From Oscillatoria acuminata PCC 6304 (GTDB lineage Bacteria; Cyanobacteriota; Cyanobacteriia; Cyanobacteriales; Laspinemataceae), in the NCBI RefSeq assembly GCF_000317105.1, contig NC_019693.1:5457227-5521226 (forward strand): a stretch of 64,000 nt of DNA. Direction: 5' to 3'. Positions 18,124 to 27,026 of the stretch are shown in pieces (positions within the stretch are counted from its first letter, which is position 1; each line of letters begins with the position of its first letter). The notes beneath the pieces were generated by a model. The model was not told where the DNA came from and did no database searches. It saw nothing but the letters and a program-made list of their open reading frames with translations. A program made the position numbers and the translations under genes.

Positions 18124-19557
18124 TTACAAAGCCGTCATTGCTTTATAAATTTTTAAAGAAATTTCCGGAAATATTGTCCAGTTTTGAGCATAACTTTCAT
18201 CATCTCCAAAAATTACTAAAATGTACCGAGTTTTTCCATCAGGACTCTCGATAATGGCTGCATCTTGTCGGCTTTGGGAAGTCCATCCTACTTTAGAAGC
18301 AAATTTAACATTGACGGGTAAGTATTCTCCCAGGAACCCTTGGATTGAATTATAGAGGATGGGCTTCCATGCTTCTGGACGTAAATCTCGGGTTAAATAA
18401 TCCTTCATTTGGGTACTGTATTCCGGTGAGACAGATTTTTGCATTTCGATTTCATACAAAAGTCTAGCAACATCATAAGTGGTTAAAGAATTCCTAATAG
18501 GTTGGGTTGATTTTCCTCTCATTTGTAAATCTCTCCCTTCTGGACCCTCTAACATATTTAGATAGGGGACGGGGAAATTTTTTTGGTTAATATTAATATT
18601 GCGATAACCTGCTTTGTTAAAAAAATGATTAATATTATTCCGTTTTTCAACCCATAGCTCCAAGTCAGAAGCACCTAGATTGGGGCCGGAATTTGTCCCG
18701 GTAATTATATCGAGTAATCGACTCGCAGGTTCATTATCCGATGATTGGATCATTTTATAAATTTCTGAATCCGATATGGAGTTTAAGGGAAGACCTTTTT
18801 GTTGATATTGGCCGTACAAAGCCACCATCCAGAATAACTTAGTTATACTAGCCGGAAAACGAGGCTCTTTGTCATTGTAAGAAGCAGATTTACAACATTT
18901 ATTATCGGTTAAGTCAATTAGAGAAATAGAGAGTTTATGACTCGGCAAATTTAATTGATTGACATGAGCAACAATTTCATTTACTATACTTTGCAATTTT
19001 TTGTCCGGATAAAAAGGAGGCTGATTTTTTACGTTATAAACACTATTTTTTAACAACTCGCTGGAATTATCATTATCACCTTGATGGGTTTCAGGCTGAT
19101 TACTAACCGAAGAATTGGCTGATTGATTTAGGGGCGAATTCTTGCGGGTTTGAATGCTAATTTCAAATTCGCGGTCTGGTGGAGTGGAAACCACATCAAT
19201 CCTATATAAACCTCCTTCGCTTAAAGTTAGATTATAGCGGCCTGAAAATTTAGAGCTATGGTCTCCCGTTAAGTTAGAAAATCGCACTTCTGTATTGGTT
19301 TCTATGGCTAGGTAATCTCCTACTTCTGCATGAAAATTATAGCAAATACTCTCACCCGGATTGTTTGAATCTTGGATTAATTCAACTTGATTAGAGGAGA
19401 GAATTAACTGTTTAGGGTGAGTACATCTATCTTTAGGGCTTTGGTTAACCCACATCAAAACACCAATGCACCCTCCAATACAAGACAATAACAAGGTGGG
19501 CATCCACATACTCGATTTAAAAATCAGAGTATTATTAATCCAATATTTCTGTTTCAT
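18124..19557 (-). CDS. Class A beta-lactamase-like serine hydrolase, membrane anchored
   Basis: This 477-residue protein starts at ATG (complement of 19555-19557), overlapping by one base the stop of the lipoprotein gene upstream. A membrane anchor (about 19-37) is followed by a beta domain (about 44-137) related to the N-domains of the two upstream lipoproteins. The hydrolase domain (about 180-477) keeps S-I-T-K (Ser near 236), S-D-N (near 271) and the third-box variant K-V-G (near 420). It matches the Beta-lactamase2 family of penicillin-binding-type serine hydrolases. Whether it hydrolyses beta-lactams, peptidoglycan or a peptide is unknown. The spacing is unlike resistance enzymes, and the operon context argues for a dedicated envelope role. 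It probably acts in the periplasm. Confidence 0.87.
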   Translation of the reverse strand: MKQKYWINNTLIFKSSMWMPTLLLSCIGGCIGVLMWVNQSPKDRCTHPKQLILSSNQVELIQDSNNPGESICYNFHAEVGDYLAIETNTEVRFSNLTGDHSSKFSGRYNLTLSEGGLYRIDVVSTPPDREFEISIQTRKNSPLNQSANSSVSNQPETHQGDNDNSSELLKNSVYNVKNQPPFYPDKKLQSIVNEIVAHVNQLNLPSHKLSISLIDLTDNKCCKSASYNDKEPRFPASITKLFWMVALYGQYQQKGLPLNSISDSEIYKMIQSSDNEPASRLLDIITGTNSGPNLGASDLELWVEKRNNINHFFNKAGYRNININQKNFPVPYLNMLEGPEGRDLQMRGKSTQPIRNSLTTYDVARLLYEIEMQKSVSPEYSTQMKDYLTRDLRPEAWKPILYNSIQGFLGEYLPVNVKFASKVGWTSQSRQDAAIIESPDGKTRYILVIFGDDESYAQNWTIFPEISLKIYKAMTAL

Positions 19558-20426
19558 TAATTTGCACTTTGGTAATCGTAAATTTTCCAGTTGCCATTTT
19601 CTTGACTAAAAAAGTAAACGTAGTCTTTTGTGCTTGCCCCAGAATTAGAGTGGTCAATTCCCCGAGGACCGTAGAGGGTTCTATCTTCATAAATCTTCAC
19701 TTTTAAAAAAGGTTGACTTCCCGAATCAGAAAATTCCAAAACTTGAGTAACATTAGAAGCTCGGAAAACATATCGATAATTTTCTTTAGAAAGCCAAGCG
19801 ATAGATCCATCTGACTTTGTTATATCTCGATAAAGGGGTCCATTTGTGTCCGCATATTGCCCGACTAATTGGCGATTAAAAGGAGGCGAAAAAATTTCTC
19901 CTTTAGAGTTTAACCAATTTTGAATAATTTGAGTGGCTTGCTCTTGAGTGAAACCACTTTGAGAACCCTGTGAAGAACTCGATGATTGACTGTTAGAAGG
20001 ATTAACTGGCTCAGTAGGTGAACTATTGGAAGCAGAATTAGCAAGATTGCCTAAGCTCAGATCTAAATCAAAAGTTGTAGAGCCTTGCAGAGAGGATACT
20101 TGCAAAGTATATTTACCTGTTTTGGGCAGTTCTCCGCCGGTTAAAAGTGCAGTATCAGGGGAATAAAGCCAGATACAAATGTCCTGTTTAGTTTGGTAGC
20201 TTAATTTTTGTCCCGATTCGGCTTGAAATGTGTATCCTTTCGATTGCCCCTTGCGAAGTTGACCAGACTCAGTAATCGTTCCTGAATTCACAGAAATTTC
20301 TGTGACATTATTACTATCAAGGACGGGAGGATTATTTGGACAATCTTCAGATAATCCGGCACTTTTGCCGAGGCTCGCATTGCATCCCGCGAGTAATAGA
20401 ATTGTCAAGACCCATAAGTTTTTCAT
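19557..20426 (-). CDS. Lipoprotein with PPC-like and ARC6/IMS-like domains
   Basis: This is a 289-residue lipoprotein with lipobox LLAGC (Cys15). Residues about 28-125 form a beta domain shared with the neighbouring lipoprotein (common landmarks CPNNPP/CPTNPP, ICIWLYSPD/LCIWIYAPD and LPKTGKYT). A Ser-rich linker (130-160) leads to a C-terminal domain of about 125 residues. That domain follows the ARC6-like IMS pattern: QEQATQIIQNWLNSK at the start, then strands ending NGNWKIYDYQ. IMS-type domains occur in cyanobacterial kinases and division proteins as small alpha/beta ligand-binding modules. It is encoded directly before the serine hydrolase with overlapping stop and start, so translational coupling is likely. 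Confidence 0.85.
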   Translation of the reverse strand: MKNLWVLTILLLAGCNASLGKSAGLSEDCPNNPPVLDSNNVTEISVNSGTITESGQLRKGQSKGYTFQAESGQKLSYQTKQDICIWLYSPDTALLTGGELPKTGKYTLQVSSLQGSTTFDLDLSLGNLANSASNSSPTEPVNPSNSQSSSSSQGSQSGFTQEQATQIIQNWLNSKGEIFSPPFNRQLVGQYADTNGPLYRDITKSDGSIAWLSKENYRYVFRASNVTQVLEFSDSGSQPFLKVKIYEDRTLYGPRGIDHSNSGASTKDYVYFFSQENGNWKIYDYQSAN

Positions 20427-20541
20427 AGTTTAACCTCAAATTGACAGAAAGAACACAAAATTTTAATTTTCTTCAGAAGCCGAATAATATGTTAAGCCTT
20501 GAGTGTAGGTGGAGATAAATAATTGATTTTTTTACCCTCAC

Positions 20542-21315
20542 TCAATTTCTAGTTGTTTTTTCACCCAACCTGGCTCCAGGAAATTCAGATGTAATAAAGT
20601 TTTTAAAGCTGATGGCTTTCTCTACGGTAGTGAAAGAGGCCACCTGAATCACTAATTCTCCCGTATCTTTACTCGTTTTGTTGAAACTATCTTGACAAAG
20701 TTTAGATTTGGCTTTTGCGAGATTGGCTTCGCTCTGGGGAATAAAAACTGGATAAAAGTCTACGGGGAAAGCATTGGGGTCAGTGGGTAAACTATCACCA
20801 CAGGAATATTGGGGAAAATTAGCCCAAGAAAATTGGTAATTCTGACGAGGAGGTGAACTTGGAGGCTCTACTGCAATCGCATCTAAACTCAGTTGGATTT
20901 CAAACGTAGTAAACCCTTGAGGGGTAGAGATTTGCATGGTATATTTACCCGTTTTGGGTAGGGTAGTGTTGGTGACAATCTGGTTGTCTGGGGCATAAAT
21001 CCAAATACATAAATTATCCTGGGTGTTAAAAAAAAGCTGGCGGTTAGCTTCTGCTTCAAAGCTATATCCTAGGGATTGATTCGCTCTGATTTGACCCGAT
21101 TCTTGAACTGGGGTAGAAGATAAAGAAATCGATTTGACCTGATTAGCTTCTAGTAACGGTGGGTTGGTGGGACAACTCTGGTCAGGGGTAGTTTGTTGGG
21201 AGTGAGAAGCGATCGCCTGAACGTTTTTCTGGAGAGACTCCGGGAGGAACTGGCAGCCCGCTACTGCATAAAGTATCCCTAAACTGATGAGTTGACAGCG
21301 GTTAATAGCTGGCAT
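20542..21315 (-). CDS. Lipoprotein with PPC-like domain and SPOR-like tail
   Basis: This 257-residue protein has an N-terminal signal and lipobox AVAGC (Cys21). Residues about 45-148 are the same beta domain as in the lipoprotein at 19557. The final 40 residues (ELVIQVASFTTVEKAISF...) resemble the start of a SPOR peptidoglycan-binding domain but look short, so this part may be truncated or divergent. It is separated by only 3 nt from the vWA gene upstream. A location on the outer face of the cytoplasmic membrane or inner face of the outer membrane is likely. Three consecutive genes share this beta domain, so they probably bind a common partner. Confidence 0.8.
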   Translation of the reverse strand: MPAINRCQLISLGILYAVAGCQFLPESLQKNVQAIASHSQQTTPDQSCPTNPPLLEANQVKSISLSSTPVQESGQIRANQSLGYSFEAEANRQLFFNTQDNLCIWIYAPDNQIVTNTTLPKTGKYTMQISTPQGFTTFEIQLSLDAIAVEPPSSPPRQNYQFSWANFPQYSCGDSLPTDPNAFPVDFYPVFIPQSEANLAKAKSKLCQDSFNKTSKDTGELVIQVASFTTVEKAISFKNFITSEFPGARLGEKTTRN

Positions 21316-21318
21316 TTT

Positions 21319-22584
21319 TTAACCCTCCAAGGCTTCTTGTTTTAAATGCTGCGCCCATAACCAAAAGGGCAGAATTCCACCCCCTAAAAGCACAATCACG
21401 ATCAGCAACATCATGATCATCCGGGTGCCGAGGGGAACCGATCGCCCAAACACTTGAATGCGATAGAGTTTGGGTTGAGATTCGACATCCCGCACGATCG
21501 CCTGAACTTCATGCTTTGACCCTCGTTCGGCATTCGGTTCAGTATAGGTAATTTGATATTCCCCTAACAGCGCATTCAGAAAGACTTTAAGCTGTTCGGC
21601 TACCGTCAACGCCTCCGGTGAAAATTCAGAAATCCCACCCGTTAACCGGGCGATTTCTTGCAAACGATCTTTGTCCACAAATTCCTCTGCTGGAATCGTT
21701 CCAGCATTAAGATCGGAACGTTTCGCAGCACGTCCTAGGTTGTATTTTCTTCCTAACTGTTCGGGGGTCAATCCATAGCCTAAAGTATGGACAACAATGC
21801 GATCGTTTCTTCGCAATAGGGTGGTCAGACTGCGAAAGTCTTCCTCTTCATTGGGTTTATTATGATAGCCATCGGATAAAAGAATAATAGCGAGTCGAGG
21901 TTCCGGCTGATTAGGTCGTTCCGGCAAGGCAAATCGCTCATCTTCCTCGTTGGCTAAAAATCGAACGGCGCGAGTCAGGGGTTCATAAATATTGGTGGAA
22001 GCACAAGGGGTTTCTTGGGCTAAATAATCCAGGTAATTCCGGAGTTTAAAATCTCCCGCAGGGAAAAAGTTATTGAGAACTTCATTGGTGATGGAATAAC
22101 CCGCACAGTCATTTCCTCCCTCCCCAAAGGGTACGATCGCCAGGTGGGTATTGGGACCGCGAGTGGCAAGGAGTGCTGTAAACTCTCGAATGGCATTGAT
22201 CGCGCCTTCAACACGAGTTGTCCCTCGGCTATCGGTCTGAGTCATACTCCCGCTAAAATCTAACAGCACAATAATCCAAGCTGGAGGAAAAACTGTTTCT
22301 TCCGGACTTTTCCAGTCATTACTCCGAAAATCAATCAGATTTCCATCAACCCTGAGTTGAAAATCTGTATCGATTAATCCCATCACGGGTTTCTCGTTTT
22401 CATCTTTGACTTTAATGCGAAGAGTAACCCGATCGCCTGAGATGGAAGGACTGCCCACAATTTCGGTCGTTTTGACTTGACTCCAAGCCGCAGTCTGTAG
22501 GCAACCCACCATCAGGACCGATAGACTAAGCTTGCGGATCCAAAAATCGATTGTAGTAAATGAATCGATAGAAACTCTTCCCAT
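21319..22584 (-). CDS. Secreted/membrane vWA domain protein
   Basis: This 421-residue protein starts at ATG (complement of 22582-22584), 59 nt inside the upstream gene; a shorter internal start would remove the signal. A signal-anchor (about 18-36) is followed by a short beta domain and a vWA domain (about 102-345) with VLLDFSGS (Asp109, Ser111, Ser113) and a LLSDGYHN strand. A C-terminal membrane helix (about 392-414) anchors it. The vWA domain therefore lies outside the cytoplasm. Together with the upstream six-helix FHA-like protein it corresponds to the single fused protein encoded at 16595-18094, which supports a physical complex between the two. Confidence 0.88.
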   Translation of the reverse strand: MGRVSIDSFTTIDFWIRKLSLSVLMVGCLQTAAWSQVKTTEIVGSPSISGDRVTLRIKVKDENEKPVMGLIDTDFQLRVDGNLIDFRSNDWKSPEETVFPPAWIIVLLDFSGSMTQTDSRGTTRVEGAINAIREFTALLATRGPNTHLAIVPFGEGGNDCAGYSITNEVLNNFFPAGDFKLRNYLDYLAQETPCASTNIYEPLTRAVRFLANEEDERFALPERPNQPEPRLAIILLSDGYHNKPNEEEDFRSLTTLLRRNDRIVVHTLGYGLTPEQLGRKYNLGRAAKRSDLNAGTIPAEEFVDKDRLQEIARLTGGISEFSPEALTVAEQLKVFLNALLGEYQITYTEPNAERGSKHEVQAIVRDVESQPKLYRIQVFGRSVPLGTRMIMMLLIVIVLLGGGILPFWLWAQHLKQEALEG

Positions 22585-23614
22585 TTTCTTCCTCTGAATT
22601 TGTCAGGTAAAAGGCGATGACGTGATTGTGTTTTAACTTAATGGTGGTGTGATCGTGTAAACGACGACCATTGACTTCGATATAGTTACAAAACTTGGGA
22701 TTAGGCAATAAATGGGCTTCTCGGACTGTGAGATTGAGGTCAGCAACGTGAATCGGAACGCCAGGGAGTCGAATCCAGGCTTTCGGGTTATTCTCAGAAC
22801 CAATGTTGATTTTTCCCGTTTCCGGCAGTTGAATTGATAACCCTTCCTCAATTTCTTCTAAACCACTCGCACTCACAAACTTAATGGGATGGCTAAGATT
22901 AATCGAAGGAACGGAAACAGTCGGAGCCAAGTCATCATCGCTGTCGTAATAAATCGGTCCAGCATATTCAAATCCCGCCCCTGCTCTTAAAGCGGATAAA
23001 TAGCTGGGAGAAGTGGAAAGACTAAAGACTAAACCGAGGGAAATTCCTAAAAAGGAGAATCCGATTGGATCTTCAAATCCCTGAAGATTGGGCGGAAATT
23101 TGCCCACCATTTGGCGCAAAACTTCAAACAGTAAGGCAGCAGCAAGACTCGCGATCGCACTGGCACTCAAACTGGTTAAAAATCGTTTTTTAAATCGTTT
23201 CGGGTCTCCGGCTTCGAGACTATGCCAGCGCCAAGTTACTCCTTCTGCGATTCCGGTGGAAAGACCAATGAGTAACCATCCTATAACTCTAACAAATCGC
23301 GGGTCAATTTGCAAGTAGGGGAGAAATAAAATTTGGGAAATTCCTCCCGCTAATAAACCGAACAATAGCCCCAATCCGGCGGCAATCAGCAACGGTAACC
23401 GAGCAATTCTCAGGATTAACTTCGGTCGGGTGGGGTTACTAATAAACATTTCCGTCAGGACGATACCCAGAGCAAGGGAGACGGCAATGCAAGGAAAGAG
23501 AATGACTTCCGGCCAGGGATTTAATAAGCCCAAGTCAGTTAGGAATATCTGACCTAAGTTCCAGCCAATTAAGGCTGAAATCATGCCTGCTAATATATAC
23601 AGATAGATTCTCAT
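22526..23614 (-). CDS. Six-helix membrane protein with FHA-like C-terminus
   Basis: This 362-residue protein starts at ATG (complement of 23612-23614). Six membrane helices are visible (about 3-25, 32-58, 68-98, 107-130, 143-170, 183-205). The C-terminal cytoplasmic domain (about 240-355) has a strand pattern and an EVNGRRLHDHTTIKL segment typical of FHA domains, but without a clear Arg or Ser-Arg binding pair, so it is degenerate. Its coding end overlaps the vWA gene by 59 nt. The membrane and FHA-like order is the same as in the protein at 16595. It is probably a signalling or anchoring subunit of the cluster. Confidence 0.85.
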   Translation of the reverse strand: MRIYLYILAGMISALIGWNLGQIFLTDLGLLNPWPEVILFPCIAVSLALGIVLTEMFISNPTRPKLILRIARLPLLIAAGLGLLFGLLAGGISQILFLPYLQIDPRFVRVIGWLLIGLSTGIAEGVTWRWHSLEAGDPKRFKKRFLTSLSASAIASLAAALLFEVLRQMVGKFPPNLQGFEDPIGFSFLGISLGLVFSLSTSPSYLSALRAGAGFEYAGPIYYDSDDDLAPTVSVPSINLSHPIKFVSASGLEEIEEGLSIQLPETGKINIGSENNPKAWIRLPGVPIHVADLNLTVREAHLLPNPKFCNYIEVNGRRLHDHTTIKLKHNHVIAFYLTNSEEENGKSFYRFIYYNRFLDPQA

Positions 23615-23659
23615 GATTGGAGATTCCGGAATGTTTTAGGGAGGTGGATGATTATATTT

Positions 23660-25924
23660 TTAATTTCGATGAGATGGAATGACCGGAGTAGTGGAAGATG
23701 AATCTGATTTTATTCTCTCTCTAAGCGCTTCTTTTAAAGAATTATAGGTTTCTGCTCGGTTGGGATCTGGATCGAGGTAGCCATATTTATTTTTTTCAAA
23801 TTCCATTGTTTCATTTTGATATTTTTCAATAGCCCTAATCCATTTCAACTGTTGTTCCTCGGTAGCTTGGATAGAGTCGTTTTGACTTATAACTTCAGAA
23901 TTCAAATCATTGTTTTCACCACCTAAAATTATTTTTAATTGTTTAATAATAATAATTTCCTTTTCATTCTCACCTCCTTGAATCAGTGCGTTAATTTCTG
24001 GTTCTTTAACAAGCTTCTGCAATTGTCCACGAGTAGCATTAAATTTCTGTAGAGCCTCAGTTTCCCAACCTTGAATAGATGATTTTTTAGATTCATCATC
24101 CGATTGATTCTCTGTAAAGTCCTCTTCAGAGTTCTCGTCGGGCGTCTCCGATTCTTTTGGCATAGTTCCTTGCTGATCGGGAACCCCTGAATTTGCAGGA
24201 TTGTCTAAACGGGGGACTCCAGTAGTTGGGGCTGCTTGGTTAGAATTTCCCTGGGATTTTCCAGGAATTTTAAATGCCATGAATACCGAGAAACCCAGCA
24301 CCATAACCAAACCCAGGATGATGAAAAAAGGATAAAAATCTTGATAAACATCTCCGATTACTTCCCAAAGGTTGGGGCGTCTTCTTACCCACATTCCGTT
24401 ATAAATACTCCGTTCGTAACCTTTTTGTGAAAATTTACTGAACAGCTTTTTGGGTACAATACCTTGGCTGATCCAATTAAAGCACACCGCTAATTTCTGG
24501 CAGTTTAATTGTTGAAACAGTTCTGCCCAAGGCTCATATATGGGTAAAGGATTTACATAATAATGCTTCCAATATTGCTTAATGTCTTGGCGAATATTTT
24601 TCCAGTGCGAATCGGTTAAATTAAAATCGATATCTGTTATTCCATTAGCAAAGTCTAACATCTTAGACAAATCACTTTCCATATCTTTAAAAAGTTGCTT
24701 AGAGATGGCGTTCCAAATCCCCCCCTTAACTGCTATCAGCCATACTGTAGAATCAAGCAGTTCCGGATGGTGTCGCAGGTGTAACAATAGGTGATTTAAG
24801 CCTTGGTACAATTTTTTATGATATAAATCCCGAAGGGGTTGGAGGGGGGACAGAGATTGAAGCATTTCCCCTTGAAAGTCTTCGGAGATTTTACGCGGGT
24901 CTTCTTGTTTGCTGCGGTTATTTTCTAGCCAAGTCAGATATTCCGGTAAAGTCTGAGGAATCACCACGGCCCGTAAGGTTAAGAGTCTGACCATTTGGGG
25001 GGTATAGATTTTTTGACTGAGGGCATTATTTGCACCTCGTCCATTGAAGATTTCCTGCCAGTAGCTATCTGGGAGTTCTTGTCCTAATGCAGTGCCGATC
25101 GCCTGCATATTTTCGGATTTGACTCGGGAACTATTCATCAGCCCATTAATCGCCGATTTAATCGCTTGTTCATCGGTAGAAACTGCGGGCTGGGGCAGAG
25201 AAGGGGCGGTTTTCTTGCTACTTTCTAGTAATTGATGGGCTTTTTGACTGGCCGCTTGAATGATTTGAAACCGTGCGGGTTGGGCGATGGCTTCTACATC
25301 CGATGCCCATGCGATCGGCTGCTGATTCTCTTTAGCTTTTTCTTCTGCTAATTGATGAATTTTATCTAAATCTAAGGATTGTCCCCAGGGAATTATGCAA
25401 GGGGCAGGCGTATTATAAAGCCAGGATTGGGCATTTTCGGTCCAACTCATGGTCCGTGGAGATGTGATAGGAATTACAGTGACTTGACCGATTTGTTTGA
25501 TATCAAAGGGGTCAAAAATAGGGAAGCAACCCTGCTGTTGACGATAGGTTTCCATCCACCCTAACATGAAGGGCAAACTTTCACCGCCCTTGGCTAAAAA
25601 GTAGCGATACAGAGAAGCACTGCGCCCTTTTTCATCCCGTCCTCGCGTGACTAAGGCTATAACCGCCCACTCCAACGGTTCCTCCTGTGTTGCCGAAATA
25701 ACACGCCCAATCACCGCAGGTATCTCTCGAGAACTGCCCTCAGCTACTGCAAATTCTTTATTGGCGATCGCCCGTTGGACGTTATGAGGAATGGGCTGAA
25801 TTGTAGCATTCATATATTGTCCAGTAAATCCTCGGGAAACCCAGCCCCCATCCGCCGTTTTTTCAGGCCGAATCCCGGTACTAAATTCGTGAATTTCTAA
25901 GCGGTCATGCTGTTGATCAATCAT
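23660..25924 (-). CDS. Large single-span membrane protein, candidate GTPase-associated partner
   Basis: This 754-residue protein starts at ATG (complement of 25922-25924). The N-terminal region (about 1-240) opens with conserved-looking ADGGWVSRGFTGQYMN and VIGRVISATQEEPLEWAV segments. A helical middle (about 255-510) precedes one membrane helix (about 524-548) and a polar, acidic C-terminal tail rich in Asn, Glu and Lys. I do not recognise a defined family. The arrangement, a large multidomain protein beside a pair of small GTPases, recalls GAP1-type GTPase-associated proteins of bacterial conflict systems, which is inference from context. It lies 190 nt downstream of the first GTPase gene, the longest gap inside the cluster, so an internal promoter is possible. 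Confidence 0.8.
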   Translation of the reverse strand: MIDQQHDRLEIHEFSTGIRPEKTADGGWVSRGFTGQYMNATIQPIPHNVQRAIANKEFAVAEGSSREIPAVIGRVISATQEEPLEWAVIALVTRGRDEKGRSASLYRYFLAKGGESLPFMLGWMETYRQQQGCFPIFDPFDIKQIGQVTVIPITSPRTMSWTENAQSWLYNTPAPCIIPWGQSLDLDKIHQLAEEKAKENQQPIAWASDVEAIAQPARFQIIQAASQKAHQLLESSKKTAPSLPQPAVSTDEQAIKSAINGLMNSSRVKSENMQAIGTALGQELPDSYWQEIFNGRGANNALSQKIYTPQMVRLLTLRAVVIPQTLPEYLTWLENNRSKQEDPRKISEDFQGEMLQSLSPLQPLRDLYHKKLYQGLNHLLLHLRHHPELLDSTVWLIAVKGGIWNAISKQLFKDMESDLSKMLDFANGITDIDFNLTDSHWKNIRQDIKQYWKHYYVNPLPIYEPWAELFQQLNCQKLAVCFNWISQGIVPKKLFSKFSQKGYERSIYNGMWVRRRPNLWEVIGDVYQDFYPFFIILGLVMVLGFSVFMAFKIPGKSQGNSNQAAPTTGVPRLDNPANSGVPDQQGTMPKESETPDENSEEDFTENQSDDESKKSSIQGWETEALQKFNATRGQLQKLVKEPEINALIQGGENEKEIIIIKQLKIILGGENNDLNSEVISQNDSIQATEEQQLKWIRAIEKYQNETMEFEKNKYGYLDPDPNRAETYNSLKEALRERIKSDSSSTTPVIPSHRN

Positions 25925-26009
25925 GGTTTTAAAGCGTGAAATACAAAAGGATTAAACCGAGACCGGGTAACAACGCTCAAGTTTTAAAACATTGAGCCAG
26001 TATGAGAAC

Positions 26010-26035
26010 GCCTAGAGAAGAAACCCGGTTTCGGT
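26010..26035. repeat. Short palindromic repeat AGAAACCCGGTTTC
   Basis: This short, nearly palindromic sequence in the 190-nt gap before the 754-residue gene matches the core of the inverted repeat at 7081-7131 (A versus G at one position). Such A-G-A-A-A-C-C-C elements are often dispersed in cyanobacterial intergenic regions. Confidence 0.5.
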
Positions 26036-26114
26036 GATGAATGGGGTATTTTCAGGCAGAGATATCCTGCCCAAAACCTATTTTTCGACCTCTACGGAGG
26101 GATAGATAAACGAC

Positions 26115-27026
26115 TTAATCCTGATCTAATTCTTTATGCCGTTCACCTGTACATAACCAGTAAATTGGAGCAACTAACCCAAAAGGACGCCACCGTTTGG
26201 GGTCTTTAATTACCGATCGCACAGCACTGCGATCGCGACTGAGGACTTGGGAATTGGGTTCAGGATATTTACTCCCTAACATTCCAAATGCGGAAGTGGT
26301 GAAATAATCTACGCTTCCTCCTCCCATTTTTTGCCAAGACTGTAACTTTTGGTAAAACAGGGGAAAGCGACAAGAGGCGAGATATTCCGGTTCGTGTCGT
26401 CGCACCCACAGTTCGGGTTGTTCGCACTTAGTTAAAACTAGGGCAATTCGGCGCTTACTCCCACCGATATCGGTGCGATCGAGGGCAATTAGAAACTTGT
26501 CTAACCCATTGGCATATTCTACATCTTTTCGATAGGAAGTTCCATCGAGTAAAAATACCAATCCTGACGCTTGCAGGCAATCTTCCAGATAGTCCTGAAG
26601 TTTCAAATCCCCGGAAAGATGGATTAAATCGCTAAAAAACTCTCCGGCATAGTCTTTACAGCTAATCGCCAAGGTCACCAAGGGCCGCCCAGTTGGTTTG
26701 AGAGCAGTCAGTGAAAACTTGCCCTTGAGGGTGATACTAATGCTGTAATCTTTGACATCCTGTGCTTGGGTTGATAGGTCACTGGGTTCTAACTCCAGAC
26801 CTTGCTCTAAGATGTTTTGAGCTTGAGAAATCAGTTCGTTTCCTTCTTCATTAATGGCACTGATATTTTGCACCGGACTCGACGGGTCCGCATTCGGCCA
26901 TCGGGCTAAGGATGCCATAAAAGTTGTTTTTCCCGAAGCGCGATCGCCGATTACTCTCAACACGGCATTCTCTTGAGAAGCCGAAGAAGTGAAGCCTTTT
27001 TTATTTTTAGTAAACCAATCAAGCAT
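26115..27026 (-). CDS. P-loop GTPase-like protein 1 of a paired set
   Basis: This 303-residue soluble protein starts at ATG (complement of 27024-27026) and overlaps the second GTPase gene by 8 nt. Walker A is GDRASGKT (27-34), the G3 motif is DYAGE, and the specificity box is LTKCEQ near 212 instead of NKxD, so nucleotide preference should be checked. The C-terminus carries FGMLG and then WRPFGLVAPIYWL. The same features end the neighbouring protein (FGVLG, WRPYGMIAPLYWL), so the two are paralogues with a conserved C-terminal signature. Such GTPase pairs (double-GTPase systems) have been described computationally in bacterial conflict loci. It probably acts as a switch on the adjacent membrane protein. 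Confidence 0.85.
   Translation of the reverse strand: MLDWFTKNKKGFTSSASQENAVLRVIGDRASGKTTFMASLARWPNADPSSPVQNISAINEEGNELISQAQNILEQGLELEPSDLSTQAQDVKDYSISITLKGKFSLTALKPTGRPLVTLAISCKDYAGEFFSDLIHLSGDLKLQDYLEDCLQASGLVFLLDGTSYRKDVEYANGLDKFLIALDRTDIGGSKRRIALVLTKCEQPELWVRRHEPEYLASCRFPLFYQKLQSWQKMGGGSVDYFTTSAFGMLGSKYPEPNSQVLSRDRSAVRSVIKDPKRWRPFGLVAPIYWLCTGERHKELDQD

Noticed and set aside
18124-19557. Antibiotic-resistance beta-lactamase
   Set aside because: Active-site spacing and operon context do not fit acquired resistance enzymes; called a beta-lactamase-like hydrolase instead.
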